64,000 nt of DNA from Orientallactaga sibirica (Eukaryota; Chordata; Mammalia; Rodentia; Dipodidae): contig JAEOAD010000004.1 of NCBI GenBank assembly GCA_036365145.1, positions 52,789,001-52,853,000 on the forward strand, given 5' to 3'. Shown here one piece after another: positions 31,931 through 42,834 of this stretch. The notes beneath the pieces are model-generated. The model was given only the letters and a program-made list of their open reading frames with translations. It did not search any database and had not been told where the DNA came from. Position numbers and translations under genes: made by a program. How positions within the stretch are numbered: position 1 is the stretch's first letter; every line of letters begins with the position of its first letter.

Positions 31931-32292
31931 AGTCATTCAGACAGAAAATCTATTTAGAAAGAAGGACAGTTCAGTGGAAGAGAGAAAAGAGAAGAAGTCA
32001 AAAATGGATTTTGAGGGGATGAAAATCAAATTATATTATGTTCAAGTATAAAAATATTAAAACAATTTAAATGACTGCTTTTCATGCATCTTAGTTGAAT
32101 AACTGTTCACATAATTTTTCATGTGTATCTACCTAGCTATTGAGTTACGGTTATAGAGAACTATCACATTAATAATTACAAATGAAACAAGGTTAATGAA
32201 TTATATCAATGGTCAATGTAGGATAATGAGCATTTTTTACTTAATTTGTTGTTTTGATATTTATCCATTAGATCAATAATATTATTAAGAAT
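31931..32292. other. single-copy AT-rich sequence
   Basis: No feature recognised. Confidence 0.4.
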
Positions 32293-32455
32293 ATTAGTTA
32301 CTTTTGTGTAGATATGACCAAACTCCAGGCATAAACAACTTATAGAAGGAATTGTTTAATTTGGTTCATGACTTCAGAGGGGCCAGTCTATCTACCATAG
32401 CAGGGAGGGAATGGTACAGAAGAGCAGTTCACATTGTGGCTGCCAGAAGTTGACA
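32293..32455 (-). mobile_element. MaLR-like LTR fragment
   Basis: GTTACTTTTGTGTAGATATGA, ACAACTTATAGAAGGAATTG and CCATAGCAGGGAGGGAATGG follow the antisense order of rodent MaLR LTR 3' ends. The other half is not identifiable. Confidence 0.5.
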
Positions 32456-32794
32456 ACAGGCAATATAAGAAGTAGTTATGGAAATATATATTGCCAATAG
32501 ACACCCTGCAGAGAACTGTTGTGGGTTGTGGGGGGGGAAGCCCTGGGATCCATAAAAAACCTAGGGCAAGTAAGAATGGGTAGAAGAATGATGAAGAGGA
32601 CACTTGACATTCCCTTCTGGCTGCTATAAGTGAGCACATGGGACAGCACATGGATACATACATGTGCATATAAAACACATACACACATTAATTTATAAGG
32701 ATATCACAACAATTCTAAATGTATATCTACCAAATAGCAAAAGCCCTAATTAACCAAAAACTAAGAATATTGTGGGAGAAATAAATTCTTGTTG

Positions 32795-33030
32795 TGACTT
32801 TTTATTTTGAGAGAGAAAGAGGCAGAGAGAGAGAGAGAGAGAGCATGGGTGCACCAGGGCCTTCAACCACTACAAATGAACTCCAGGTGCATGTGCCTCT
32901 TGTGCACATATTCGACATTGCACATTTGTGACATTCTGCATCTGGCTTATGTGGGACCTGGAAAGTCAAGCATTAGTTATTAGGCTTTATAGGCAAGCAC
33001 CTTAATCACTAAGCCATCTCTCCAATCCTA
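32795..33030 (-). mobile_element. tRNA-like SINE, long variant with extra internal segment
   Basis: A standard DIP-like layout, but between the CATGTGCCTCTTGTGCA region and GCATCTGGCTTATGTGGG it carries about 35 extra bases (ATATTCGACATTGCACATTT and neighbours). The extra segment also occurs at 39795 and in plus orientation at 54127. Confidence 0.9.
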
Positions 33031-33368
33031 TGAATTTAAATATTTCTGATGCAATAACTAATTGAAGAGGTAGACAGAAAATCAGTAAATTCTTCTCAAA
33101 CTACCAATCAACTTAATCTGTAACTATAGATGCCTAACCTAAGACCAGAAAAATGCACCTGTGTTTCAATCATACTTGGAGCATTTATAAATTTAGACCA
33201 AATCTAGATTGATAAAACAAGCCTCAATCAATTTGGAAAAATTTAAGTCAGAACTTATGTAAACTACAGTTATATTAATTTAGAAATCCATAACAGAAAA
33301 TTTCCTGGAATATGTGGAAACTGATGAAAACTCATCTAAATAATGTGTGGGTCAAAAACGAAATGAAG

Positions 33369-33501
33369 CCAGACGTGGTGGTGAACACTTTTAATCCCAG
33401 CAATCAGGAGGTAGAGGTAGGAGGATCACTATGAGTTTGAGGCCACCCTGAGAATACAGAGTGAATTCCAGGTCAGCCTGGGCTAGAGTGAGACCCACCT
33501 C

Positions 33502-33565
<64 letters not shown>

Positions 33566-33578
33566 AGGAAAGAAAAAA
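33369..33578 (+). mobile_element. B1 SINE with A/GAAA tail and target duplication
   Basis: A well conserved B1 (CCAGACGTGGTGGTGAACAC, AGGTCAGCCTGGGCTAGAG), about 34 A, then (GAAA)n. GAAATGAAG flanks it at 33360-33368 and 33579-33587. The target lies inside the ancient L1. Confidence 0.95.
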
Positions 33579-34075
33579 GAAATGAAGAGGAAACTTAGAA
33601 AGAATTTTGAATTCAATATACTAAAAACATTTGGGATAACACTAAAGTTGTACTTGAAGCACTGGATTTCTATAACATTAAACAACTAAATCCTCAAATT
33701 ACAGCAAATTCAACCTAATTTACTAGAGATAGCAGAGGAAATTCAATAAGGAAGAAGGAAGAAAATCAAATCTGAAATTAGAGGCAATGAAATGGAAAAC
33801 AATGAGCAAAGCAATTAAAGTATACTCAGGCTGTCTGAGACCAGTAAAATTATGAACCCCTGAATAAACAGAATGAATGAGAAAACAAAAGACAGGACAC
33901 AGTTCACAAGCATCAATAATGAGAGAGGTCATGCCAGTACAGATACCACAGATAACAAGGACATTTATGAAGAGATTCCTGTTAGTAAATTTGAGAATTC
34001 AGAACAAAAGGGAAAGTCCTTGAATGAAGGAAACTACTAAAGTTGACTGAAGAAGAAATACATTTTAGCTAAATA

Positions 34076-34519
34076 TATTCTCATGAAGAAAACCCTAAGC
34101 AAAAATGGCTTGCCCTCAAAGGGGGAGGACGGTGCTGGCCCTTTATCCTTGGACTTCCTAGACACTAGATTTGTGAGAAACGTATGTGTTTTATATGAGC
34201 CACAAACTGGTATTTTACTATAGAATTCCATGCTAATTAATGTAATACCTTGTTATAATTTTGTTTACCTTTTGGTTAATTATTAGGTGAGCTGTAATTT
34301 ATGTTGTTTTTGGATAATATTTTACTGTAAATTTTATTTTATCAGAAGTTACTAAATTTAAAGAAATACTTGTAATTGTGTACATTGACTTTTTCCATTG
34401 GTAAATTTGCTTAACTGTTCATACTTTTGATATTTAGGTGGTCAATGTTTGTGCTTTAGTAGTTTATATATCTCACTTAATTATTATATAGCATTACTTT
34501 TTAAAATTGATCTTTATAG
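34076..34519. other. single-copy AT-rich sequence
   Basis: No feature recognised. Confidence 0.4.
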
Positions 34520-34882
34520 TTTTTCATGTGTATGTGTGTGGTGTGCATGTGTATATATGCATTAACATGCTTGTGAGCACATGTTGATATGGGTGCATGT
34601 GCCTGAGTGTGCATATGGAGGCTAGAGTTCAATCAGGTGTCTTCCTCTATTTGCTCTCCCACCTTATGTTTTGAGACAGGGCCTTTCACTGAACCCAGAG
34701 CTCAGTGATTCAGCCAGACAGGAGAGCAAGCAAGCTGTGGGGATTCACCTGTCTCTGCCTCCCCAGCATTGGGCTAACAGGTGTGCACTGCCATGCCTTG
34801 TATGCTGTGTGAGTACTGGAGATCTAATCAAGGTACTCATGCTTGCATGACAAGTGCTTTAGCACTCTTCCCAGCAAACATC
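34520..34882 (-). mobile_element. B3-like SINE
   Basis: TG-rich start (GTGTATGTGTGTGGTGTGC), GAGGCTAGAGTTCAATCAGG, TTTTGAGACAGGGCCTTTC, CACCTGTCTCTGCCTCCCC and a closing head ATGACAAGTGCTTTAGCAC. This is the clearest B3-like copy in the window. Confidence 0.85.
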
Positions 34883-35429
34883 TCATTACTTTTTGATTTA
34901 TTTTCCTATTGTCTAAGTTCACCAAAATATATTAACTATTAGAAATAATGCAGACAATAAACATCTCTGTATTATTCCTGACCCATTGAATCCATCCATT
35001 TTCTAGTTCCCCACTGAAGCTTCCTTATTGATTGGCCTTCAATAATGACTGCCTCTGGCATCTAGGATGGTGGGTTGGTCTCTTTATTTGAGTCACAAGT
35101 GAACATATTTACTCAGTTCTAACAAGTAGACTGTGGCAGAAGTACTGAGGTGCCACTTCCAAGGTTAAGGATTAAAGCAACCCCTGATTTTGTGATGGGT
35201 ACTGTCCTTTCTTGGTCTAGAGGAGTCAACCATCATGCAAACAGGCAGTCCTCTAAAGAAGCCCATGTAAGTGAGACTAAAAGTGAGTCTCTGAAGTCAA
35301 TTCAGTTTAATAAGGATCTTGGAAGCATTATTCAGAGAACTGTCAGTGTCATCTACATTGGAAGAGGAGACTACCTTAGTGGACATTTAAGATGGCTGAA
35401 TCTGCTCTGCTACTTCTTTGTAGTGTCAT
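34883..35429. other. single-copy sequence
   Basis: It includes the left part of a 140-residue plus-strand frame (35150-35572) that runs on into the SINE and has no recognisable domain, so I do not call it a gene. Confidence 0.45.
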
Positions 35430-35610
35430 TTAGAGACAATATCTTACTGTATAGCTCAGGCTGGTCTCGAGCTCAAAATCTTCCTACTTCAGTCTCTTTG
35501 TTCTCTTCTCTCTGCCCAGGGCTGGGCTCAATTCCACCCACCATAAATGGTTTAAAAGGATTTGGGACTTAATTTCCATAATGTAAGCTCTGAGCTACAA
35601 CCCCAGACCT
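35430..35610 (-). mobile_element. B4-like SINE (ID plus B1), old
   Basis: A B1 half in reverse complement (TCTTACTGTATAGCTCAGGC, CTGGTCTCGAGCTC) is followed by an ID-like head in reverse complement (TGAGCTACAACCCCAGACC). Confidence 0.65.
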
Positions 35611-35775
35611 TTCCTGTGGACATCTTAATAGCAGCTTTTAAGAAACTCTGAGGGAGAACCAGTAGTTAATTTTTCAATTCACTTTTTGATTTAAAGAAAC
35701 TAGTAAAAGTCGTTTTAAGTTGTCAAGTTTTTTAGTAAAATGTTAAGCAGTAATAAGTAATTAACATATACTTAC

Positions 35776-36133
35776 GGTGGTGGTTTGATTGTAAAATGGT
35801 CCCTATAGCCTCATATGTTTGTGATTAAACCTCATACTTGATGGTCAGCTGGCGATACAATTTGGGAAGTTTGTGGAACCTCTTGGAATTGACGCCTTCC
35901 TGGAGGAGGGGTGTCATTGAGGGTGGACTTTGGATGTTACTGCCAGACCCCACTTTCCCCAGTTAGCTCATTCTCTCCCCTTCCTCTCCGCTGGTGAGAA
36001 GATGTGATGTCCCGCTGTCTGCTTCTTCCATGCTTTCCTCACCATGAAGAAACATCCCCTTAAAACTGCAAGCCACAAATAAACCCTTTCCTTCCATAAG
36101 CTGTTTCTGGGCAAGTGTTTTGTTCCAGCAACA
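35776..36133 (+). mobile_element. ERVL-MaLR solo LTR
   Basis: About 358 bp from GGTGGTGGTTTGATTG to CCAGCAACA, with an AATAAA at about 36079 and the family's GAAGATGTGATGTCCC block. It is closest to the minus-strand LTR at 52853. No exact duplication was seen. Confidence 0.85.
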
Positions 36134-36999
36134 CTTCTGTAGACCTGAAAAGAATTCTCTGCTTCCTCCGACCATTTATTTTATAAATGTTTCTAAAATT
36201 TCATGAACAAAATTGCATTTTCTTTTCTTTATTAATAATGTGCTAAACTTCATAGATAAATTTTGTTCTAAACTTCATGAATACATTTTGAATATTGAGA
36301 CACCTTGGCATCTCTAGGATATATTCTGCTTAATAATATTTTCTTGGGCTTATAGTTACTTAATATTTTATTAGTTTGTATATATGTCTCTAACTGAATT
36401 GACATCATGATTTTGTTTTGCCATTACTATTACTATATAAGCCCTATAAATGAGCTTGTGAAATTTGACTACCATTTTCTAGAAAGTGAAAAAGACTATG
36501 AAGCCAAAATTAGTTATTCACTAAAAGTTTCTTAGATGGATCTATATAGCCATTTATACTTTAATTTGTGTACAAAGAATTATAAGCTAACAGTAATTTT
36601 TGTGTCTCTTCAGTTTATATTTGATCTGAGTAATTACTTTTAAAAATAAAATGTATTGGGTTAGAGAGATGGCTTAGTTGTTAAAGCACCTGCCTGCAAT
36701 GCCTATTTTTTATCTTTCCTTAATTTTGTAATTTTACAATTCTCTTGGAAAAATATATATTCATTCATATAGGTTACAATTTTTAAAATTATGTTTTTAT
36801 TATTAAAGATGTTGCCCTGTGGACAAGTGAATCATGTTGTTCTTTGGGATTTATTGCTGCTACCTTCATAACTAAGTACATAAACACATTTTATTAATAT
36901 TATAGGTATAGTCAGTATTCATATGCTTCTTTTGCCAATGAATGAAGTTGTATAATCTACAATCTCGAGCTTGTTATTATTTTTTCAAAACTTTTATAT
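36134..36999. other. mostly single-copy AT-rich sequence
   Basis: Nothing recognised apart from a SINE head fragment at 36656-36708. Confidence 0.4.
36656..36708 (+). mobile_element. tRNA-like SINE head fragment
   Basis: GGTTAGAGAGATGGCTTAG through CACCTGCCTGCAATGCC, then it stops abruptly. This is a 5' piece with no body or tail. Confidence 0.85.
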
Positions 37000-37440
37000 C
37001 TATGCATATTTTTGTCTGGGTCATTGTGCTTGAAGTAGTTTAAGATTTCCAACTGTAATAGTTTTTCTTTGTAATTTTTTTAGGTACATGATTCACTACA
37101 ACAATTTATAACTGAATTTCACTATTAGTGTGTATATAATACTTATGTTGTTCCTTTTACCAAACTTAGAATCTGATTTCCCTTTCCTATAGTTTTTGTT
37201 TTTTGCTCTAAGTTTGATTTTATTAGATATTAAGATAGCTACTTAGATATGTTCTGTTCACATTTGTTTAGTATATTAACCCCCACATTTTGTCTTTATT
37301 TTATTCAAACGTCTCATTTCAGTTTGTCTGAGTTTTGGTACATCCTTGGATGTTTAAACTCTATTCTGAGTTATTGTTGTGCTAAAAATATTTTAATCAT
37401 CTCATATGTTTTATTAAGCTGATATAAACTTCTTGAAAAA
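37000..37440 (-). mobile_element. ancient L1 ORF2 endonuclease relic
   Basis: AGTTTGATTTTATTAGATAT followed by TAAGATAGCTAC and TTTGTTTAGTATATTAACC parallels the antisense endonuclease text at 2120-2220. It is strongly decayed. Confidence 0.55.
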
Positions 37441-38586
37441 AATAAATTTAGTCAGCTCCAATATTTAGTAGAGAAAAGTAATTCATTTAGAAGTAAAATG
37501 ACTATGATAGTATGGAGCTAGTCATAGCTTCAAACATGAATTATCAAAAGATAATTCCAAATTCCACTTTGTTTCCTACTATAGAAACTGAACTTGAATT
37601 TGCTGTATATCTCTATTTCTGAAAAGATGTGTAAATATGACAGTGTCTTAGTGGTATTTGAAGCACCTGCTTGGCATTCTCATATAACTGGTGAAATGAG
37701 GGCTCTATTAAAATCTCCCCTGTGAGCTGTACCACAGAGCCCTGCCAGCTGGTAGTTTTCTTGGCATATCATCATGGTTCAGTGCCAGCTGCACTGAGGC
37801 AGGGCCTAAAAAGAAAGATTAAATGTGATAAACCAGTAATTATGTGTGTGTGATATGTTTGGTGATTGAGTGCTTTAAAAGAAGTATGACAACAATATTT
37901 GACAGTTTTTTCTTCTCTAGATTGACTTAATTGGAATTTTAACAATTACATATTAAAAGAGCAAATTATTTCTATTTTAGGCTGTTGGAGTGAACTGGAA
38001 CACATATGTTTGCATGTGAATTATTACAGTTTTAGTTCCATTTTTCTTTTGTTTAAACACTGTTTAGATGTATTTTGATGTTTTTATGATGTGATATATG
38101 ATCTTGAAAATGAATATTTGAATGCAACTTCTCCCTTGTGAATCAATAGTAACAAGTTAAATCAGAAAATACTGTTTCCTTTTTAAATCTTGGCCATTCC
38201 AGGGCAAGTTACGTGTGCTTATCTTGATATTTTACCTTCAAGTTGTCTAAGCAAATTGGAAATAGTGCACTGAAGGCACTTTCACATGTGGCATCTGTTA
38301 AATGTCATTTACAATTTATGTAGTCTTACACAGAATTTTTCTTTCTACCTTTGGAAGCAAATAAAATTTATTCTGGCTCCTTCTAGCTTTTGTCTTCTAT
38401 TTGTCCAAGGGAATATTAAAATATATCTTTTGGTATTATTGATATGTAAGCTTATCATTTTACTAATTTATTTACCAATTCCTTTGCATGTATTCTCTAA
38501 GACTTTTCTTCTTTGTGATTGCATTTAAATTCACAGTAAGAAAATTTGTTTATCTTTGATCTAAGTAATTACTTTTAAAAATAAAA
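37441..38586. other. single-copy sequence
   Basis: No repeat or gene recognised. 37640-37810 is locally more GC-balanced. Confidence 0.45.
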
Positions 38587-39025
38587 TATCTCAGGCTAGA
38601 GAGATTGTTCAATGGTTAAGGCATTTGCCTGCAATGCCTAACCACCCAGATTCAATTCCCCAGTTTGCACTTAAAGTCAGATGCACAAAGTGGGGCATGC
38701 ACCTGGAGATTGCAGTCCCTAGAGGCCCTGTCACACCCATTCTCTCTCTCACTCTTTCTCTCTTCATTCTTAAAATTATTTTTACTTATGTATTTGAGAG
38801 AGAGAGAGGGAGGGAGAGAGAAACAGGCAGATAGAGAGAGAATGAGCATGCCAGGGCCTCTAGCCACTGCAAACTCCAGATGCATGTGCCATCTTGTGAA
38901 TCTGGATTTACATGGATCCTGGGGAAGTGAACCTGGATCCTTAGGTTTTGCAGGCAAAGCCTTTACTGCTAAGCAATCCCTCCAGCACCCTCAATCTCTT
39001 TCTTCTTGAAAATAAATAATCTATT
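38587..39025 (+). mobile_element. tRNA-like SINE split by an inverted SINE
   Basis: Head and body at 38587-38767 (CAGGCTAGAGAGATTGTTCAA, CTGGAGATTGCAGTCCCTAG). Its (CT)n/A tail continues at 38989-39025 (TTCTTGAAAATAAATAA) after an antisense copy of the same family. Confidence 0.88.
38768..38988 (-). mobile_element. tRNA-like SINE nested in the tail of an opposite-strand SINE
   Basis: AT tail, GA tract, GAATGAGCATGCCAGGGCC, CATGTGCCATCTTGTGAATC and head GCTAAGCAATCCCTCCAGC. The pair forms an inverted repeat of about 180 bp per arm with almost no spacer. Confidence 0.9.
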
Positions 39026-39559
39026 TAAAAAGTTTCAGCCCCCATCCCTAAAGTTAAATAGCAAGTTGTACAATCATATTTTTTCATATGTGTGTGAGGT
39101 ACTTGCATGAAATATTCATGTCATATATAATATATGCATAGCTGAAAGCAAAAACTGTCACAGTGTCAATCTTATAAAGACTTCATTCAACAAGGCATTC
39201 AAACACCATAAAGAATTAATTAATCATAAAGCAAAACCACATGAATATACCATTTACAAAGCTTTTTAAAAAATGTCTGGATTTACATAGGAAAACAGGT
39301 AGATATATAAATGGTAGACAGATGATAGATAAATGTAGGTACAGTTATAGATAAAATGTTCTTTGTCATCTCTACATTTCCTCAAAAGCACTTTATATGT
39401 AAGAAGAAATAGAAACAAAATCCATTCATGTGCACATACAATGTTTCTGCAACCACAGTGGAAAGCATTACTTGTATGACTTTAATTTGCCTACATTCTT
39501 GTTCATACTCTCAGTACTTTGACTCAGTATGGGTCAATAGCAATAGAATAAAATCTGGC
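39026..39559. other. single-copy AT-rich sequence
   Basis: No feature recognised. Confidence 0.4.
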
Positions 39560-39742
39560 TTATTGTGTTTTTATTATTTATTGATTTTTTGCAATCAGTG
39601 AGATATAGAGATATAGAGAGAAGACATGCTAGATGCATGCACCACTTTGGGCATCTGGCTTTATGTGGATATTAGGGAATCAAACTCAGGCTTCTGGACC
39701 TTGCAGGCTAGTCTTTAACACTAAGCCATCTCTCCAGCCCTC
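39560..39742 (-). mobile_element. tRNA-like SINE (DIP-like), internally shortened
   Basis: A TTATTTATTG tail, a short GA tract, ATGCATGCACCACTTTGGGC and an intact head CACTAAGCCATCTCTCCAGC. The CCAGGGCCTCCAGCC segment is missing. Confidence 0.88.
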
Positions 39743-39794
39743 AATGTTTTTTTTTTTAAGTTTTTTTTGGGGCGGGGGCATTGAGTAAAGTACA

Positions 39795-40053
39795 ACAGAT
39801 TGGCCTTTTTTTTTGTTTTAATGCAAGAGAGTGACAGCTAGAGAGAGAGAAAGTGTGCAAGAGAGAATGGGCACACCAGGGCTTCCAGCCACTTCAGTTC
39901 ACCTCCAGATATGTGGGCCTCTTTGTGTGAATGTGTGACCTTGCATACTTGTGTCACTTTGGGCATCTGGCTTATGTGGGACCTAGAGGGTTGAACGTGA
40001 GTCCTTAGGCTTCACAGGCAAGCAGCTTAACCACTAAGCCATCTCTCCAGCCC
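39795..40053 (-). mobile_element. tRNA-like SINE, long variant
   Basis: It carries the extra segment (GTGAATGTGTGACCTTGCAT and following) between CTCTTTGTGT and GGGCATCTGGCTTATGTGGG. The head CCACTAAGCCATCTCTCCAGC is intact. Confidence 0.92.
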
Positions 40054-40059
40054 TTTTGA

Positions 40060-40262
40060 AAGCTTTCATAAAAACTCTATAAATTTATTTGTGAGAGGGA
40101 GAGAGAGTTAGGGAATGAGTATGCCATAGCCTCTAGCCAGTGCAAACAAACTAGACTCCATGCACCACCATGTGCCTATGTGGGTTCTGGGGCATCAAAC
40201 TGGGTCCTTGGGCTTGATAAGCATGTTAATTTCTAAGCCATCTAACCATATCTCCAGGCCCC
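40060..40262 (-). mobile_element. tRNA-like SINE (DIP-like)
   Basis: AATTTATTTGTGAGAGGGAG, CATGCACCACCATGTGCC and a head with a small insertion (CCATCTAACCATATCTCC). Confidence 0.9.
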
Positions 40263-40289
40263 ATTGTAGTTTTTTAATATACTTTTACA

Positions 40290-40514
40290 CACTTTTTATT
40301 TATTTACTAGGGAGAGATAGAAAGAAGCATAGAGAGAAAGAGAGAGAGAGAGAATAGGCTCACCAGGGCCTCACCACTGCCTCCAACTGCAAACAAATTC
40401 CAGACACATGCACCACCTTGGGCATCTGGATTATGTGGATTCTGGGGAGTAGAACTTGGGTCCTTAGGCTTTGCAGACAGGTACCTTAACTGCAAAGCCA
40501 TCTCTCCAGCCCTC
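40290..40514 (-). mobile_element. tRNA-like SINE (DIP-like), complete
   Basis: TTTTTATTTATTTACTAGGG, a GA tract, CCACCTTGGGCATCTGG and head CAAAGCCATCTCTCCAGCC. Confidence 0.93.
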
Positions 40515-41002
40515 AATTTTTTTTTATGGAGGAATTTTGTGATCTGTGGTTCAGCTTAACAGACTAGGAGAAATCACAGCAGAGAATAGGAAATTTGAGT
40601 ACATTTAATAAGAATTACTTTTTATTTGCAAAGTTTTTAAACAGATTTCACCCCCATTAGGAAATAGTTGTATTGGTCTCTTAGAGAACACTTTGAATGG
40701 GGAACCTTGGTTCATAGGAATGAAGGGATAACCAAATGGAAAAACTAGAAGGTAAAGATATTCTTCTTTTGAAAGTGTTATTATAAAGGAGGAGAAAATA
40801 GCAAAGATGACTGTAGGGCTTATAGAGGTATGTTACTCCATAATGTTTCAATGAAATATGTTTATGATTGGATGGTAGAGGAGAAATGCATTATTAAATT
40901 ACAAGCAGAGAAAACTAACAGAATATAAAAATAATGCTCTTTTGAATAGAGAAAGATTAAAATGAGAATAACAAATGAATATACAAAAAGAGTTTCATAT
41001 AG
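40515..41002. other. single-copy AT-rich sequence
   Basis: No feature recognised. Confidence 0.4.
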
Positions 41003-41353
41003 TGTTGCAGTCAGGTTCACATTGCTGGCAGAAATCACCTGACAAAGAGCAGATTTTAGGGAAAAAAAAAAAGGTTATTTTGGCTTAAAGACTTGAGGGA
41101 AAGCCCCATGATGGCAGGGGAAAACAATGACATGAGCAGAGGGTGGACATCACTGCCTGTCAACATAAGGTGGACAATAGCAACAGGAGAGTGTGCCAAA
41201 CACTGGCAAGGGGAAACTGGTTATAATACCCATAAGCCCACTCCCAACAATACACCACCTCCAAGAGGCATTAATTCCCAAATCTCTATCAGCTGGGAAC
41301 CTAGCATTCAGAACACCTAAGTTTATGGAGGACACCTGAATCAAACTACCACA
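41003..41353 (-). mobile_element. 3' LTR of the MaLR provirus
   Basis: The plus strand starts TGTTGCAGTCAGGTTCAC and ends AATCAAACTACCACA. It has the poly-A/T stretch GGGAAAAAAAAAAAGG near the antisense of its polyadenylation region. Confidence 0.93.
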
Positions 41354-42479
41354 TAAACTGATAACTATCCATGATGTAAAATGCATGTATTCATCCAACT
41401 TTAAAAGTCCCTATGATTTTTATCAATCCCAATGATATTTAAATATCCCCATAATCCAAAGTCTTTTAACTGAACCATAATAACAAAAAAGCCATTAAAA
41501 AATGGCACAGAATAGAAACTCACACTGCAAAAGATGGCTTTGGGCATAGCAAAGAAATAGTCAACCAATACAAAATTTAAAACAACCAGGGCATACATCA
41601 AACTCTATAGCTCCAAGTCCAACAACTCTAGTGAGTAACAAGTCTCCAATTGTGATAATTCTAATCAGCAACAAGTCTCTGGAGTTCCAATTCCACCCCT
41701 CCAGCTAGGCTACTCACAGTCCTGGAAAACTTCATCTGAGACCGGCAGCTTTCCTTAGCAGGCATCTCTTGGTCCCAGCACCTCCACTGGGTCTCCACTG
41801 CAACCCATGGTCCATCCTCATGGCTCCATCAGGTCTCCATGCCAGCATCCAGCAAACCTGCTCCACACTATCCATGGCCGTTTCCAAAACACAAGACCAT
41901 GTTGCAAATTCATTAACCTTTATCCTGCATTTTTTATACTCCAGATGGGGTGCCAATTTGTTAATCCAGGGGGAATAAAACAGAATTTGAAGAACAGGAC
42001 ACTCCTTGAGCATTCAGGTCCCTTCAAAAGTATATATATATTCTTCCTGTTGTCCCAATGCAGGTTAGCTGGCCCAATCTCAAAGGTTGTAATCTCTCAT
42101 ATAATTGCATATGAATGGGCAGAAGTTTCAGCCCAAAGATTTCATTTCTGTATCATATCCATCTTCACATGCCAGTCCATTTCTATCCACTGCAACCCTG
42201 CACAAGTTCTCAGGACATGAGCATAACAGCAAGCCTCTCACACAAACTGCTTCTAGCCTAGTCCAGGCAAAGCTCTTTCTCACCTTCATAAGCCAAACCT
42301 CACAGTCCATAGTTCTTACTTCATTCAGGTCTTGCAACTCTGACCAGAATAGACCATCATGTTGTACTAACAGCACTACAAGGCATCTCTTAGGCCAACG
42401 TTTCAAATCCTTTGAGATTCCTCTTGAAAATAAGCTCCGAAAGGCCAAAGCCACACAGTCAGGTGTCTTACCAGCAACA

Positions 42480-42494
42480 CCACTCTTGGTACCA
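42480..42494 (-). other. MaLR primer binding site, tRNA-Leu type
   Basis: On the minus strand it reads TGGTACCAAGAGTGG, 7 bp inside the 5' LTR. It differs at one of 15 positions from the tRNA-Leu 3'-end complement as I know it. tRNA-Leu priming is characteristic of ERVL and MaLR elements. Confidence 0.8.
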
Positions 42495-42501
42495 ACTTTA
42501 T

Positions 42502-42834
42502 TGTTGAAGCCAGGTTCACATTGATGGCAGAAATCACCCAGCCAAAAGCAGCTTTATGGAAAAAAAAAAATTTATTTTGGCTTTCAGGCTCAAGAGGAAG
42601 CTCCATGATGGCATGAGTATAGAGTGGACATCACCCCCTGTCAGCATAAGGTGGACAATAGAAACAGGAGAGTTTGCCAAATGCTGGCCAGAGGAAACTG
42701 GCTATAATATGCATAACCCTGCCCCCAACAATACACTGCCTCCAAGAGGCATTAATTCCCAAATCTCCATCAGCTGGGAACCTAGCATTCAGAACTCTTA
42801 AGTTTATGGGGGGCACCTGAATCAAACCACCACA
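42502..42834 (-). mobile_element. 5' LTR of the MaLR provirus
   Basis: The plus strand starts TGTTGAAGCCAGGTTCAC and ends AATCAAACCACCACA. It aligns with the 3' LTR along its whole length, with small indels and scattered substitutions. Confidence 0.94.

Larger units (their letters stand above)
32685..34075 (+). mobile_element. ancient L1 ORF2 (endonuclease to linker) interrupted by two SINEs
   Basis: Three arms follow mammalian L1 ORF2 order: 32685-32790 (AACAATTCTAAATGTATATCT), 33031-33368 (GTAGACAGAAAATCAGTAAA, GGAATATGTGGAAACTG, GTGTGGGTCAAAAACG) and 33579-34075 (ATTCAATATACTAAAAACAT, ATAATGAGAGAGGTCATGCC, GACTGAAGAAGAAAT). Many indels and stops remain. A DIP-like SINE and a B1 sit in the two gaps, so both are younger. 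Confidence 0.82.
41003..42834 (-). mobile_element. ERVL-MaLR provirus with both LTRs
   Basis: Two LTRs of about 350 and 333 bp in the same orientation flank about 1.15 kb of internal sequence. The 5' LTR is at the right end. A tRNA-Leu-like primer binding site follows it at 42480-42494. The internal part has no long conserved frame, as expected for the non-autonomous MaLR group. Outer flanks TATAG (40998-41002) and GATAG (42835-42839) agree at 4 of 5 positions, consistent with one decayed 5-bp target duplication. The polypurine tract expected next to the 3' LTR is missing here. Confidence 0.93.

Noticed and set aside
35150..35572. 140-residue plus-strand frame as a host exon
   Set aside because: It runs through an old B4-like SINE, has no recognisable domain, and no convincing splice context was seen.
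42105..42524. Frames of up to 139 residues inside the MaLR provirus as retroviral genes
   Set aside because: MaLR interiors are noncoding. The frames are on both strands, short and show no gag or pol motif.
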